Position numbers and translations under genes: made by a program. From the NCBI GenBank assembly GCA_964606085.1, contig CAZSFD010000021.1:1-60389 (forward strand): a stretch of 60,389 nucleotides of DNA, given 5' to 3'. Source of the stretch: CAIQJJ01 sp964606085 (lineage in GTDB: Bacteria > Chloroflexota > Anaerolineae > Anaerolineales > UBA4823). Below, in pieces: positions 1-7,363 of the stretch (positions are counted from its first letter, which is position 1; each line of letters opens with the position of its first letter). The notes under the pieces are model-generated. The model had not been told where the DNA came from and did no database searches. It was given only the letters and a program-made list of their open reading frames with translations.

Positions 1-127
1 TCTTTTTGTCAACCGTTGGTAGGCTGGCACCAACGAAACATATAATACGAGGAGTGCTAAGTTATACGGATTTTTATAGGTTGGGAAGATTGTAGCTTAA
101 CCATTGTGGATTGTCAATAACTGTTGT
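1..127. other. AT-rich left edge with an operator-like inverted repeat
   Basis: No gene is seen here. An inverted repeat (cgttggt at 14-20, accaacg at 29-35) lies just before a TATAAT hexamer at 41-46, which looks like a rightward promoter with an operator. No open frame follows it on the plus strand. Two copies of ttgtggatt lie near 105-131. The segment is visibly richer in A+T than the rest of the window. Confidence 0.3.
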
Positions 128-166
128 GGATTTTTTTATAAAAAAAGCAGCTTTGTAGCTGCTTTT
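128..166 (-). terminator. Rho-independent terminator of the HTH gene
   Basis: The arms aaaagcagct (143-152) and agctgctttt (157-166) close a 4-nt loop. Read on the minus strand, the stem is followed by a run of T. It lies just after the stop codon of the minus-strand gene at 172-621. Confidence 0.75.
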
Positions 167-171
167 GGGGG

Positions 172-621
172 TTATGACAATACATCTGCTTTTGGTTTAT
201 AAGGCGTTCCATCGCGATTGAATAACCAACGTCCTGGCCCCCCGCGCTGATGATAGATTTCGGCACAATAAGCTATATCAGCTTCATCAATAATAATTTT
301 ATTTCCACTTACTCTCAACGTTCTTACAAAACCAGCTTTAACCCATTTGCTAATGGTAGCTTGAAGGATATTATACTGGCGCGCTGCTTCGCTAATCCAA
401 ATTTCTTGCCCCTTTAAATGCGCATGTTTTTTATATTCCGGCAATTCTTCTTTCGGAGTTTGTTTTTGCGCCAGTGTATCCTGTTCGCTCACGATTACAT
501 CTCCACTAGGCAATTTACCCGCCCGGATTTTACCTTTTTCCACTAAAGCGCGCAAACTTGCTTCGGCCATGCCAAATTTCTGTGCAGCGTCAGAAAGGGT
601 AAGGAAAGTATCGAGAGTCAT
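172..621 (-). CDS. Tandem helix-turn-helix DNA-binding protein (AlpA/MerR-like)
   Basis: 149 aa from the ATG at 621. The protein holds two short HTH segments of the AlpA/excisionase type. The first (about residues 5-45) contains FLTLSDAAQKFGMAEASLRA and the second (about 75-115) contains IWISEAARQYNILQATISKW; each is followed by a strand-turn-strand wing. The C-terminus is basic and polar. The frame stays open up to an ATG at 699, but that extension reads through a 14-bp palindrome and looks unnatural, so 621 is preferred. Neither start has a clear Shine-Dalgarno site. The gene is clearly more AT-rich than its neighbours and sits beside tRNA-Val, which would fit acquisition by transfer. The target is unknown. 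Confidence 0.7.
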   Translation of the reverse strand: MTLDTFLTLSDAAQKFGMAEASLRALVEKGKIRAGKLPSGDVIVSEQDTLAQKQTPKEELPEYKKHAHLKGQEIWISEAARQYNILQATISKWVKAGFVRTLRVSGNKIIIDEADIAYCAEIYHQRGGPGRWLFNRDGTPYKPKADVLS

Positions 622-633
622 AAATTCAAATAA

Positions 634-672
634 ACACGCAACCCTGCAGGGCTTACCCGCAGGGTTGCGTGT
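634..672. repeat. Palindrome upstream of the HTH gene
   Basis: The arms acacgcaaccctgc (634-647) and gcagggttgcgtgt (659-672) match perfectly over 14 bp, with an 11-nt spacer. The element lies directly before the preferred start of the HTH gene, so it would be in its leader. It resembles the CCTGCAGGG and CCTCACAGG type of palindromes that are scattered in many environmental genomes. Confidence 0.7.
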
Positions 673-787
673 GTGAAGCCGCAGGCGGCTTTCGCCCATA
701 AACAGGGCAAGGAAGGTGTGGGTGGAATGGTTTGAATGCTTTGTTCGTTATAGACCCACAACAGTCTTATAGGATATGGTTTATGTG

Positions 788-861
788 TGGGCGGTATAGG
801 GCTCGAACCTACGACCTCCGCTGTGTAAAAGCGATGCTCTGACCAACTGAGCTAACCGCCC
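788..861 (-). tRNA. tRNA-Val (anticodon TAC)
   Basis: The minus strand folds into a full 74-nt cloverleaf. The acceptor stem pairs GGGCGGT with ACCGCCC, followed by discriminator A. The D arm is GCTC/GAGC. The anticodon loop is TTTACAC, giving anticodon TAC (valine). The T loop TTCGAGC sits on a TAGG/CCTA stem. CCA is not encoded. Confidence 0.97.
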
Positions 862-881
862 GAACAAAATAAATCTGCGGC

Positions 882-887
882 ATTATA
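882..887 (-). promoter_or_regulatory. -10 element for tRNA-Val
   Basis: A perfect TATAAT on the minus strand lies about 20 bp before the tRNA 5' end. The -35 is only weakly recognisable (TGTGCA at 15 bp spacing). Confidence 0.6.
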
Positions 888-944
888 CCACGGAACAGAT
901 TTTGCACATTCTAACGATTTATGCCTTCATACAGGCAATATAGT

Positions 945-972
945 TTGCATTTTCAGGCGGAGATGTGATAAA
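945..972 (+). promoter_or_regulatory. Promoter of the RpiR-type regulator
   Basis: TTGCAT (945-950), a 16-bp spacer and an extended -10 (TGT followed by GATAAA at 967-972). The predicted transcript start near 979 leaves a leader of about 30 nt carrying the Shine-Dalgarno site. Confidence 0.5.
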
Positions 973-1008
973 CTCTCTTTGTCCATTTATTCTCAGGAGA
1001 AGGATGAT

Positions 1009-1845
1009 ATGTCCTACGAAGAACGCATTCGCCGTGAACGCGCCACCATGTCGAAAAGCTTTGCCCGCCTGGCCGACTTTTTGCTTGATTCGTATGTCGA
1101 GGCCTCGTTTATGACCGCCAGCGAATTAGCTCACGTGCTGAATCTCGACGCCGCTACCGTTGTGCGCTTCTCGCAGCACTTAGGATATAAGGGTTTTCCG
1201 CAATTGCAACGCGAAATTCGCAGCCGCGTCAAACGCGATTTGCTGCTGCACCCGCAAGCCAATAATTCGCTCGATTCGATCCCGATGGTGGTGGCCAACG
1301 CCATGCAAGAATTGAGCCGCGACCTGGACCAAACGCGCATTTCTCTCAGCACCGAGTCTGTGGCCGAACTGGTCGAGAAGATCGGCCAGGCGCGGCGTAT
1401 CATCGTTCTGGCAGATGCCCCGGCGCAGCCAGCCGCCTATAACCTGGTCTATTTCCTCGAACAGGGTGGATTTCCCATCTACATCGCCCGGCCTGGCGTG
1501 GCTGATCTGGCACGCACCATTCACACCGCCACCGCCCAAGACCTGTTGATGGCCATAGACGTTTCTGGACAATCGCCTTCGATTGCACGCGCTATCGAAG
1601 AAGCGCACGGCAAGGGCATACCCACCGCCGCCATTGTGGGTATGGCATCACTGCCTTCGGCGCGCGCGTCCGATGTTGTCCTCGAAGCCCGCGCCCGACC
1701 ATCCTTTGGCATTGGCATCATCATCATCGGATCCGTGATCTACGCCCTGGTTGAGGCCCTTCGCTGGCGTTTTAATGAGCGTTTCGCCGGGGCCGAGCAG
1801 GCGATCAACGAATTGACCAATCGTATCCAACAACCCATTGATTAA
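1009..1845 (+). CDS. RpiR/MurR-family transcriptional regulator
   Basis: 278 aa. The N-terminal RpiR HTH spans about residues 1-75 and contains MTASELAHVLNLDAATVVRF, followed by LGYKGFPQLQREI. A SIS sugar-phosphate-binding domain spans about 110-260, with ARRIIVLADAPAQ and the loop DVSGQSPS. Family members sense phosphosugars and control sugar or organic-acid catabolism. The ATG at 1009 is chosen because AGGAGAAGG lies just upstream; a TTG at 979 is less likely because it coincides with the predicted transcript start. The FAH-family gene follows after 12 bp, so the two probably form an operon and the regulator may control it. The ligand is unknown. Confidence 0.88.
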   Translation: MSYEERIRRERATMSKSFARLADFLLDSYVEASFMTASELAHVLNLDAATVVRFSQHLGYKGFPQLQREIRSRVKRDLLLHPQANNSLDSIPMVVANAMQELSRDLDQTRISLSTESVAELVEKIGQARRIIVLADAPAQPAAYNLVYFLEQGGFPIYIARPGVADLARTIHTATAQDLLMAIDVSGQSPSIARAIEEAHGKGIPTAAIVGMASLPSARASDVVLEARARPSFGIGIIIIGSVIYALVEALRWRFNERFAGAEQAINELTNRIQQPID

Positions 1846-1857
1846 CAAGAGGCAGCC

Positions 1858-2622
1858 ATGCGCTTTATTCGTTACCAGACCAAAACCCAGCCGGCCCGTT
1901 TCGGCTGGCTGCTGGATGATCGCGTTGGTGCGGTGGAAGGAACGCCTTTTGGCGAATTCTGCCGCCTGGAAGCCGACCTGCCGTTGCAGGCCGTCACCTT
2001 GTTAGCCCCGGTCACACCGAGCAAGATCATCTGTGTGGGCAAAAATTACCTCGCCCACGCCCAAGAAATGGACTCGAAAGTGCCCGATGTGCCGCTGATT
2101 TTTCTGAAACCGCCCACAGCCTTGATTGGCCCCGGGCAAACCATCATGTTACCGCCGCAATCGCAGCAGGTGGAACACGAGGGCGAATTGGTGCTGGTGA
2201 TCGGCAAGCAGGGGCGTTGGATCGCCGCCGAAGACGCCTACAACTACATCATGGGTTATACCATCGGCAACGATGTGACCGCGCGCGACTTGCAGCGCCG
2301 CGATGGCCAGTGGACGCGCGCCAAAGGCTTCGATACCTTCTGCCCCATCGGGCCGTGGATCGAAACCGAATTTGACCCCAGCGATGTGATCTTGACCACG
2401 CACGTCAACGATGAGATGCGCCAGATGGCCTCCACCCGCGACATGGTCTTTGGTATCCCACAATTGATCGCCTTTATTTCGTCTGTGATGACCCTCGAAC
2501 CTGGCGATGTGATTATGACCGGCACGCCGGCCGGGGTTGGGCCGCTGGTTGCCGGCGATGCGGTCGAGGTGGCTATCGAGGGCCTGGGCAAACTGCGCAA
2601 TCCGGTCGCCGCAACCAGGTAA
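1858..2622 (+). CDS. Fumarylacetoacetate hydrolase (FAH) family protein
   Basis: 254 aa, the usual length of the short FAHD1-like branch. A small N-terminal region (1-55) leads into the FAH fold. Visible signatures are IICVGKNYLAHAQEM, the metal-binding VEHEGELVLVIG (Glu-x-Glu), GYTIGNDVTARDLQ, KGFDTFCPIGPWI and the C-terminal DVIMTGTPAGVGPL. Members hydrolyse or decarboxylate 1,3-diketo acids such as acylpyruvates or oxaloacetate, or act on catechol meta-cleavage products; the sequence alone does not choose between these. It is cytosolic and is placed right behind the RpiR-type regulator with a 12-bp gap, suggesting one operon. Confidence 0.9.
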   Translation: MRFIRYQTKTQPARFGWLLDDRVGAVEGTPFGEFCRLEADLPLQAVTLLAPVTPSKIICVGKNYLAHAQEMDSKVPDVPLIFLKPPTALIGPGQTIMLPPQSQQVEHEGELVLVIGKQGRWIAAEDAYNYIMGYTIGNDVTARDLQRRDGQWTRAKGFDTFCPIGPWIETEFDPSDVILTTHVNDEMRQMASTRDMVFGIPQLIAFISSVMTLEPGDVIMTGTPAGVGPLVAGDAVEVAIEGLGKLRNPVAATR

Positions 2623-2630
2623 GCTCTCCC

Positions 2631-3806
2631 ATGGATTTCACCAACCTGGACATCCGCACCGGTGTTCAAACGGCCCTGGTACTCACACTGGTTGCCGTTG
2701 TATTGTGCGCCTGGGTCGGCGGGCGGCAAATTTGGGGGGCGCGCAAGCTGAAATTCTTCCGCATGAAACGTGATAAGCAGGTGGCTGGCTGGCGGATGGT
2801 GGGGGCCGCCGTGTTCTTGGGGATAGTTGCTTTTTTTCTATATCGCTATGCCGAGCCGTTGGTTTACAGTTTCTACCCACCCACCCCCACGCTTACGCTG
2901 ACCCCGACAATCACGGTCACACCGACCATCTCCCTCACCCCTACCATCTCACCCACGCCCACCATCACCAACACCCCCTCCGAAACCGACACCCCCACGG
3001 TCACGCCCACACCGCGCATCCCCCTCGCCGTGGAGGTCGAATTTGCCAGCACGGTCACGCCCAATCCCGATGTGGTGTTTAGCCCATTGCAATTTTCGCA
3101 AGAATTAGAAGTTTCTGAAAATGCGTTTGTGGCGGTCAGCCCTGGTACGGTGTTCCAAAACCCGGTCGGGCATTTGTATGGCCTGTTCAGCTATGTGGGC
3201 ATGGTCGAAGGCTCGCAGTGGACGGCGCTGTGGTATCGCAGCGGCGAGCTGGTTTACTATGAGACCAAACCCTGGGATGGCGCTTCGGCAGGTTGGGGTT
3301 ACACCGATTGGCAACCTGAACCGCACCAATGGCTGCCCGGTGAATATGAAGTGCAAATCTTTGTCGGGCTGATCTGGATTCGCACCGATCCCTTTACTAT
3401 CGAAGGCGAAGCGCCCACCCCGCTCCCCAGCGCCACACCCTCGCGCACGCCCCTGCCCACGGCCACGCCGGTTCCCACGCGCACCCCCCGCCCCACCATC
3501 ACTGAGACGCCCACGCGCACCATCACACTCACCCCGTCCAATACCCCCACGCGCACCCCAACCTACACACCCACCACCACCAGCACCCGCGCCCCCACGC
3601 GCACCCCGCGCCCCACCGATACGCGCCAGCCGACGCGCACCCCACGCCCCACCATTGCCACCCTCACGCCCACCATCACCAACACCCGTGCCCCCACGCT
3701 GACGCCTTCCGTTCCCCCACCGGCCAACACCAACGCGCCCACGCGCACACCTTCCATCCCCCCACCCACCAACACCCGTGCGCCCCTACCGACCGCCACG
3801 CCCTAA
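2631..3806 (+). CDS. Membrane-anchored protein with Thr/Pro-rich linkers
   Basis: 391 aa. Two hydrophobic segments (about residues 10-29 and 52-73) anchor the N-terminus. A first Thr/Pro-rich linker (about 78-130) leads to a globular part of about 130 residues containing NPVGHLYGLFSYVGMVEGSQ, LWYRSGELVYYE and LPGEYEVQIFVG, which looks like a beta-sandwich. A second Thr/Pro/Arg linker runs to the C-terminus. The globular part is probably outside the cell. No catalytic motif is seen and I cannot assign a function. The gene begins 8 bp after the FAH-family gene. The linker DNA is a run of CCCAC-like repeats and gives false antisense frames. Confidence 0.8.
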   Translation: MDFTNLDIRTGVQTALVLTLVAVVLCAWVGGRQIWGARKLKFFRMKRDKQVAGWRMVGAAVFLGIVAFFLYRYAEPLVYSFYPPTPTLTLTPTITVTPTISLTPTISPTPTITNTPSETDTPTVTPTPRIPLAVEVEFASTVTPNPDVVFSPLQFSQELEVSENAFVAVSPGTVFQNPVGHLYGLFSYVGMVEGSQWTALWYRSGELVYYETKPWDGASAGWGYTDWQPEPHQWLPGEYEVQIFVGLIWIRTDPFTIEGEAPTPLPSATPSRTPLPTATPVPTRTPRPTITETPTRTITLTPSNTPTRTPTYTPTTTSTRAPTRTPRPTDTRQPTRTPRPTIATLTPTITNTRAPTLTPSVPPPANTNAPTRTPSIPPPTNTRAPLPTATP

Positions 3807-3849
3807 ACAAAAGAACCCTTTTCCCGCTTTGGAAAAGGGTTCTTTGTTT
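3805..3849 (+). terminator. Terminator of the RpiR-FAH operon
   Basis: The stem pairs aaagaacccttttcc with ggaaaagggttcttt and has A-rich and T-rich flanks, directly at the end of the 391-aa gene. The stem is nearly symmetrical and could work in both directions. Confidence 0.85.
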
Positions 3850-4185
3850 AAGTATCGCTAACCCGCATAAAGCGGAAAGGCCAGGGCGCTAATCCAGGAA
3901 ATCCTTGTTTTTTTGTGCAAGAATTTCGCCGGTCAGGCCCTTTCAAGCGCCGACAAAGCGAACTCCCCGGAATGGTTCTTTCGAGAAAAGATACCATTTC
4001 TGGGAGTTCGCTTTTTTTGAATAACAGGCTGTCAGCAACCTTGCTGCATTTCTCCCGTAGAAAACAGTAAATTCACACAACCTGTCCGAACGGATAGGTG
4101 ACAAACTCGCCCTCCAGTCAGGGGTGGTTGGATGCGGGCAAGGTTAAATAGGGCAGTTTTTCACCCCATCCCCACCGAGGCAACC
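3850..4185. other. Intergenic region with a second terminator
   Basis: No gene is seen. The part before the second terminator contains matching blocks (gaaaggcc near 3866 and ggccctttc near 3936; ggcgct and agcgcc), so a small folded transcript is possible. A short hairpin (cctgtcc at 4081-4087, ggatagg at 4092-4098) lies upstream of the phytoene synthase gene. I find no convincing promoter. Confidence 0.4.
3955..4018 (+). terminator. Second, stand-alone terminator-like hairpin
   Basis: The arms gcgaactccc (from 3958) and gggagttcgc (to 4011) are followed by a run of seven T. An inner stem (aatggt/accatt) extends the hairpin. It lies about 105 bp after the first terminator with no gene between them, so it is either a backup or the end of a small RNA. 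Confidence 0.7.
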
Positions 4186-5100
4186 ATGCAATCGCAAACA
4201 CTTCCCAATATCGCGCTGGCCGCCCACATCACCCGCGCCGCCAGCAAACAGACCGCCTATACCGTACGCTACCTGGTAGACGAAGATCGCACCGACGATG
4301 CCTATCGCGCCTATGCCTACTTCCGTTGGGTGGATGATTGGCTCGACGCAGATGGCCGCCCGCGTGCCGAACGCCTGACTTTTTTACAGCGCCAGCAAGC
4401 CCTGGTCGAAGCGCTGTACAACGGCCAAACCCCGGCCCACCTCACCGCCGAAGAAATGCTGCTGGCGGAGTTGATCGCCCACGACAACACCCATTATGGC
4501 GGCCTGCACGCCTACATCCACAACATGATGGCCGTGATGGCCTTCGACGCCGAGCGCCGCGGCCACCTGATCACCCAGGCCCAGCGCAGCACCTATATCC
4601 ACTGGCTGGCCGTGGCCGTCACCGAAGCCCTGCACTACTTCATCGGCCACGATGACTACTCACCGCAATGCGCGGCGCGCTATCAGGCTGCCAGCGGCGC
4701 GCACATCGCCCACATGCTGCGCGACACCCTCGAAGATGCCGACGCCGGTTATTTCAACATCCCGCAGGAAATTGTCATCGCCAACGGCCTCGCCCCGTGG
4801 GATGTCGAACACCCTGCCTACCGCGCCTGGGTGAAGAACTGCGTGCAAGAAGCGCGAGCCTGCTTCCGGGCCGGGCGGGCCTACCTGGCCCAGGTAGAAA
4901 ACCTGCGCTGCCGCATCGCCGGGTACGCCTACATCCACCGCTTCGAGATCGTACTGAATGCCATCGAGCGCGAAAACTACGTGCTGCGCGCCGATTACCC
5001 CGAACGCAAAGGTGCGCCGCGCATGGCCCAAATGGTCGCCACCGCCTGCTGGCTGGCACTCACCGCCAACCAGGCCGCACCAGCATCATTGCCGGTTTGA
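4186..5100 (+). CDS. crtB: Squalene/phytoene synthase family protein
   Basis: 304 aa. It condenses two prenyl diphosphates head to head, the first committed step of carotenoid or squalene synthesis. The first Asp-rich site is YAYFRWVDDWLDAD (D50, D51, D54) and the second is LRDTLEDADAGYFNIP (D180, E183, D184); both bind magnesium diphosphate. The ATG at 4186 aligns with family starts; an upstream TTG/ATG extension at 4132 lacks a ribosome site. The desaturase gene follows 89 bp downstream, which supports carotenoid synthesis over hopanoid synthesis. Whether the product is C40 phytoene or C30 diapophytoene cannot be told. Confidence 0.88.
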   Translation: MQSQTLPNIALAAHITRAASKQTAYTVRYLVDEDRTDDAYRAYAYFRWVDDWLDADGRPRAERLTFLQRQQALVEALYNGQTPAHLTAEEMLLAELIAHDNTHYGGLHAYIHNMMAVMAFDAERRGHLITQAQRSTYIHWLAVAVTEALHYFIGHDDYSPQCAARYQAASGAHIAHMLRDTLEDADAGYFNIPQEIVIANGLAPWDVEHPAYRAWVKNCVQEARACFRAGRAYLAQVENLRCRIAGYAYIHRFEIVLNAIERENYVLRADYPERKGAPRMAQMVATACWLALTANQAAPASLPV

Positions 5101-5111
5101 AGCTATTTCAC

Positions 5112-5152
5112 GGCAAAGGAGCAAAGTTGTGGTTTTTCTTTGCCCCTTTGCC
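5112..5152. repeat. Inverted repeat between synthase and desaturase genes
   Basis: The arms ggcaaaggagcaaag (5112-5126) and ctttgcccctttgcc (5138-5152) pair over 15 bp with one wobble and an 11-nt loop. It may be an intercistronic RNA hairpin. A further cccctttg repeat follows. Confidence 0.6.
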
Positions 5153-5189
5153 CCTTTGCAGTTAATCTTTTTACGCAAGGAACACCAGT

Positions 5190-6680
5190 ATGAGCCAAAA
5201 ATCTGTCATCGTCATCGGCGCGGGGTTAGCGGGCATTACCGCCGCGGCGCACCTGGCCCGGCGCGGCCTGCACGTCACCGTCGTCGAGAAGAACGCCCGG
5301 CCCGGCGGGCGCTGCGACCGCATCAGCCGCGACGGCCACCACTTCGACACCGGCCCCACGCTGTACATCATGCCGCACGTTTATGAGGCCGAGTTTGCCA
5401 GCCTGGGGGCTTCGGCTAACGCCATGCTCAACTTGCAACGCGTTGACCTCACCTATCACCTGATCTTCGACGACGGCGCGCGCCTCTCGCTGACCTCCGA
5501 CATGAAGGTCATGCGCGACCAGCTCGAAGCCATCGAACCTGACAGCTTCCAGGGCTTTTTACGTTACATGGATGAAGGCCATCGTCACTATTACCAGGCG
5601 ATGGAACACCTCGTCAACCGCGAATTTCGCACGGCTGGCGAATTTTTCAGCCTGCGCAACCTGCCGCTGCTCTTCAAACTCAAGCTGCTTTCGCCGCACT
5701 ACGCCAGCATGGCCGCCTATTTCGACGAGCCGCGCCTGAGATCGGCCTTCACCTTTCAAGATGTTTACATGGGCCTCAGTCCGTTCGAGGCCCCGGCCAC
5801 CTTTTCGATGATGCCCTACACCGAACTGGCGCATGGCGTGTGGTATCCACAGGGCGGCATGTACCGTGTGGTGGACGCGTTGATGGAAATCGCCCGGCAG
5901 GCCGGCGTGGAGTTCCTGTTCAACACGCCCGTCGAACGCATCGAGGTCAACGGCAAGGCGGCCAAAGGCGTGTTTGTGGATGGCAACCAGCGCCTCGCCG
6001 CCGACGCTGTCCTCGCCAACGCTGACCTGCCCTACGTCTACAATGATTTGCTGCCCCCCGACGGCCAGGCGGAGCGCCTGGCTCGCAAGCGCTACTCCTG
6101 CTCGGTGATCAGCTTCTTCTGGGGTGTGGATAAGCCCTACCCGCAGCTTAACCCACACACGCTCTTCCTGGCCGAAGATTACCGCGCTAACTTCGACGAG
6201 ATCATCCGCGACCTGACCATCCCCACCAACCCCAGTCTCTACGTCCACGCCCCGGCCCGCCTCGACCCCAGCATGGCCCCCGCCGGCGAAGACACGATCA
6301 TCGGCATCGTCCCCGTCGGCCACATGAACGAACGCGAAGACCAGGACTGGAAGGCGCTGATCGAACAGGCCCGCCAGGCCGTTTTCCGCCGCCTGAAACT
6401 GGTAGGCGTGACCGACCTCGAAGCGCACATCAAATTCGAGACCTGTTTCACGCCCATCTCGTGGCGCAAGCGTTACAACCTGGTCAAAGGCTCCACCCAC
6501 GGCCTGTGCCACAACCTGCTGCAACTGGGCTATATGCGCCCCGGCAGCCGCCACCATCGCTATCAAAATGTCTACTTCGCCGGGGCCAGCACGCACCCCG
6601 GCACCGGCATGCCCACCGCGCTGATCTCCGCCCGCCACGCCGCCACGCGTATCCTCGAAGATTTGGAGAGCCGGCCATGA
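5190..6680 (+). CDS. crtI: Phytoene desaturase family FAD-dependent oxidoreductase
   Basis: 496 aa, the usual CrtI/CrtN length. The N-terminal dinucleotide site is VIVIGAGLAGITAAAHLARR, followed by VVEKNARPGGRC and the substrate-side HFDTGPTLYIMP. The C-terminal FAD signature is VYFAGASTHPGTGMPTALIS. It introduces double bonds into phytoene or diapophytoene at the membrane. The ATG at 5190 has AAGGA upstream. Its stop overlaps the ATG of the next small membrane protein (ATGA), so the genes are translationally coupled. The number of desaturation steps cannot be read from the sequence. Confidence 0.92.
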   Translation: MSQKSVIVIGAGLAGITAAAHLARRGLHVTVVEKNARPGGRCDRISRDGHHFDTGPTLYIMPHVYEAEFASLGASANAMLNLQRVDLTYHLIFDDGARLSLTSDMKVMRDQLEAIEPDSFQGFLRYMDEGHRHYYQAMEHLVNREFRTAGEFFSLRNLPLLFKLKLLSPHYASMAAYFDEPRLRSAFTFQDVYMGLSPFEAPATFSMMPYTELAHGVWYPQGGMYRVVDALMEIARQAGVEFLFNTPVERIEVNGKAAKGVFVDGNQRLAADAVLANADLPYVYNDLLPPDGQAERLARKRYSCSVISFFWGVDKPYPQLNPHTLFLAEDYRANFDEIIRDLTIPTNPSLYVHAPARLDPSMAPAGEDTIIGIVPVGHMNEREDQDWKALIEQARQAVFRRLKLVGVTDLEAHIKFETCFTPISWRKRYNLVKGSTHGLCHNLLQLGYMRPGSRHHRYQNVYFAGASTHPGTGMPTALISARHAATRILEDLESRP

Positions 6681-7039
6681 ACAGAAAAATCCTACTCACC
6701 CTGTTCCACGCTTTTATCGGTTGGGCCTTGTGCTTTGCCACAATGGGCCTGGGCATGGCGCTGACAACGCTGGAAAACGCCCTGATCATCCATGCCATCG
6801 CCGCACCGATCATCTTTGGCGCAGTATCCTGGGTGTATTTCACCCGCTTCAAATTCACTGGGCCACTGGTCACGGCGGTGATCTTCATCGCCTTTGTGAT
6901 CGGCATGGATTTCTTCATTGTGGCGCTGCTGATCAACCGCAGCCTGCAGATGTTCACCAGCCTACTCGGCACGTGGATTCCCTTCGGGCTGATCTTCACT
7001 TCGACCTTCCTGACCGGGACGTGGCTGGCGCGCCAATGA
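6677..7039 (+). CDS. Small four-helix membrane protein
   Basis: 120 aa. Four hydrophobic segments fill nearly the whole protein: LLTLFHAFIGWALCFATMGL, IIHAIAAPIIFGAVSWVYF, VTAVIFIAFVIGMDFFIVAL and WIPFGLIFTSTFLTGTWLA. No catalytic motif is visible. The ATG at 6677 overlaps the desaturase stop and its own stop overlaps the next start, so it is embedded in the carotenoid transcript. A role in membrane or pigment handling is only suggested by position. Confidence 0.75.
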   Translation: MNRKILLTLFHAFIGWALCFATMGLGMALTTLENALIIHAIAAPIIFGAVSWVYFTRFKFTGPLVTAVIFIAFVIGMDFFIVALLINRSLQMFTSLLGTWIPFGLIFTSTFLTGTWLARQ

Positions 7040-7335
7040 AAATCATCGCTCTTGAACGCGAACTCCCCGGCGCAACTGCCGAACAATTTCAACGTTTTGC
7101 CAAAGCCGAAGCCCGCGCCGCCTGGGAACTCCACCAGGCGGGTTTGATTCGCGAGCTATATTTCTGCGCCGACCGCCCCGCAGCCGTGCTGGTGCTGGAG
7201 TGCGCCTCGACCGACGAAGCCGCCAGCACGCTGGCCGCCCTGCCCTTCGTGCGCGAAGGGCTGATCACGTTTGACCTGATCCCGCTGGTGGCCTACCCCG
7301 GCTTCGAGCGGCTGTTTGCTGCTGCCAATGAATAA
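7036..7335 (+). CDS. Muconolactone isomerase-like small protein
   Basis: 99 aa. The pattern KIIALERELPGATAEQFQRF, then AAWELHQAGLIRELYFCADR, AVLVLECAST and a C-terminal LIPLVAYPGFERLF resembles ferredoxin-like dimeric alpha-beta barrel proteins of the muconolactone delta-isomerase/YciI type. The start overlaps the upstream stop (ATGA at 7036). No aromatic degradation genes are nearby, so the name describes the fold only. Confidence 0.7.
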   Translation: MKIIALERELPGATAEQFQRFAKAEARAAWELHQAGLIRELYFCADRPAAVLVLECASTDEAASTLAALPFVREGLITFDLIPLVAYPGFERLFAAANE

Positions 7336-7363
7336 CGAAAAAGGTTTTGCAAGGAAAATACCC

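Noticed and set aside
1..170. Attachment-site copy of the tRNA-Val 3' end
   Set aside because: I found no match to the tRNA 3' end in the left 170 bp.
2873..3799. Antisense Val/Gly-rich frames
   Set aside because: They are the complement of the Thr/Pro linker DNA.
5559..6638. 359-aa open frame on the minus strand
   Set aside because: Shadow of crtI; no motif and biased composition.
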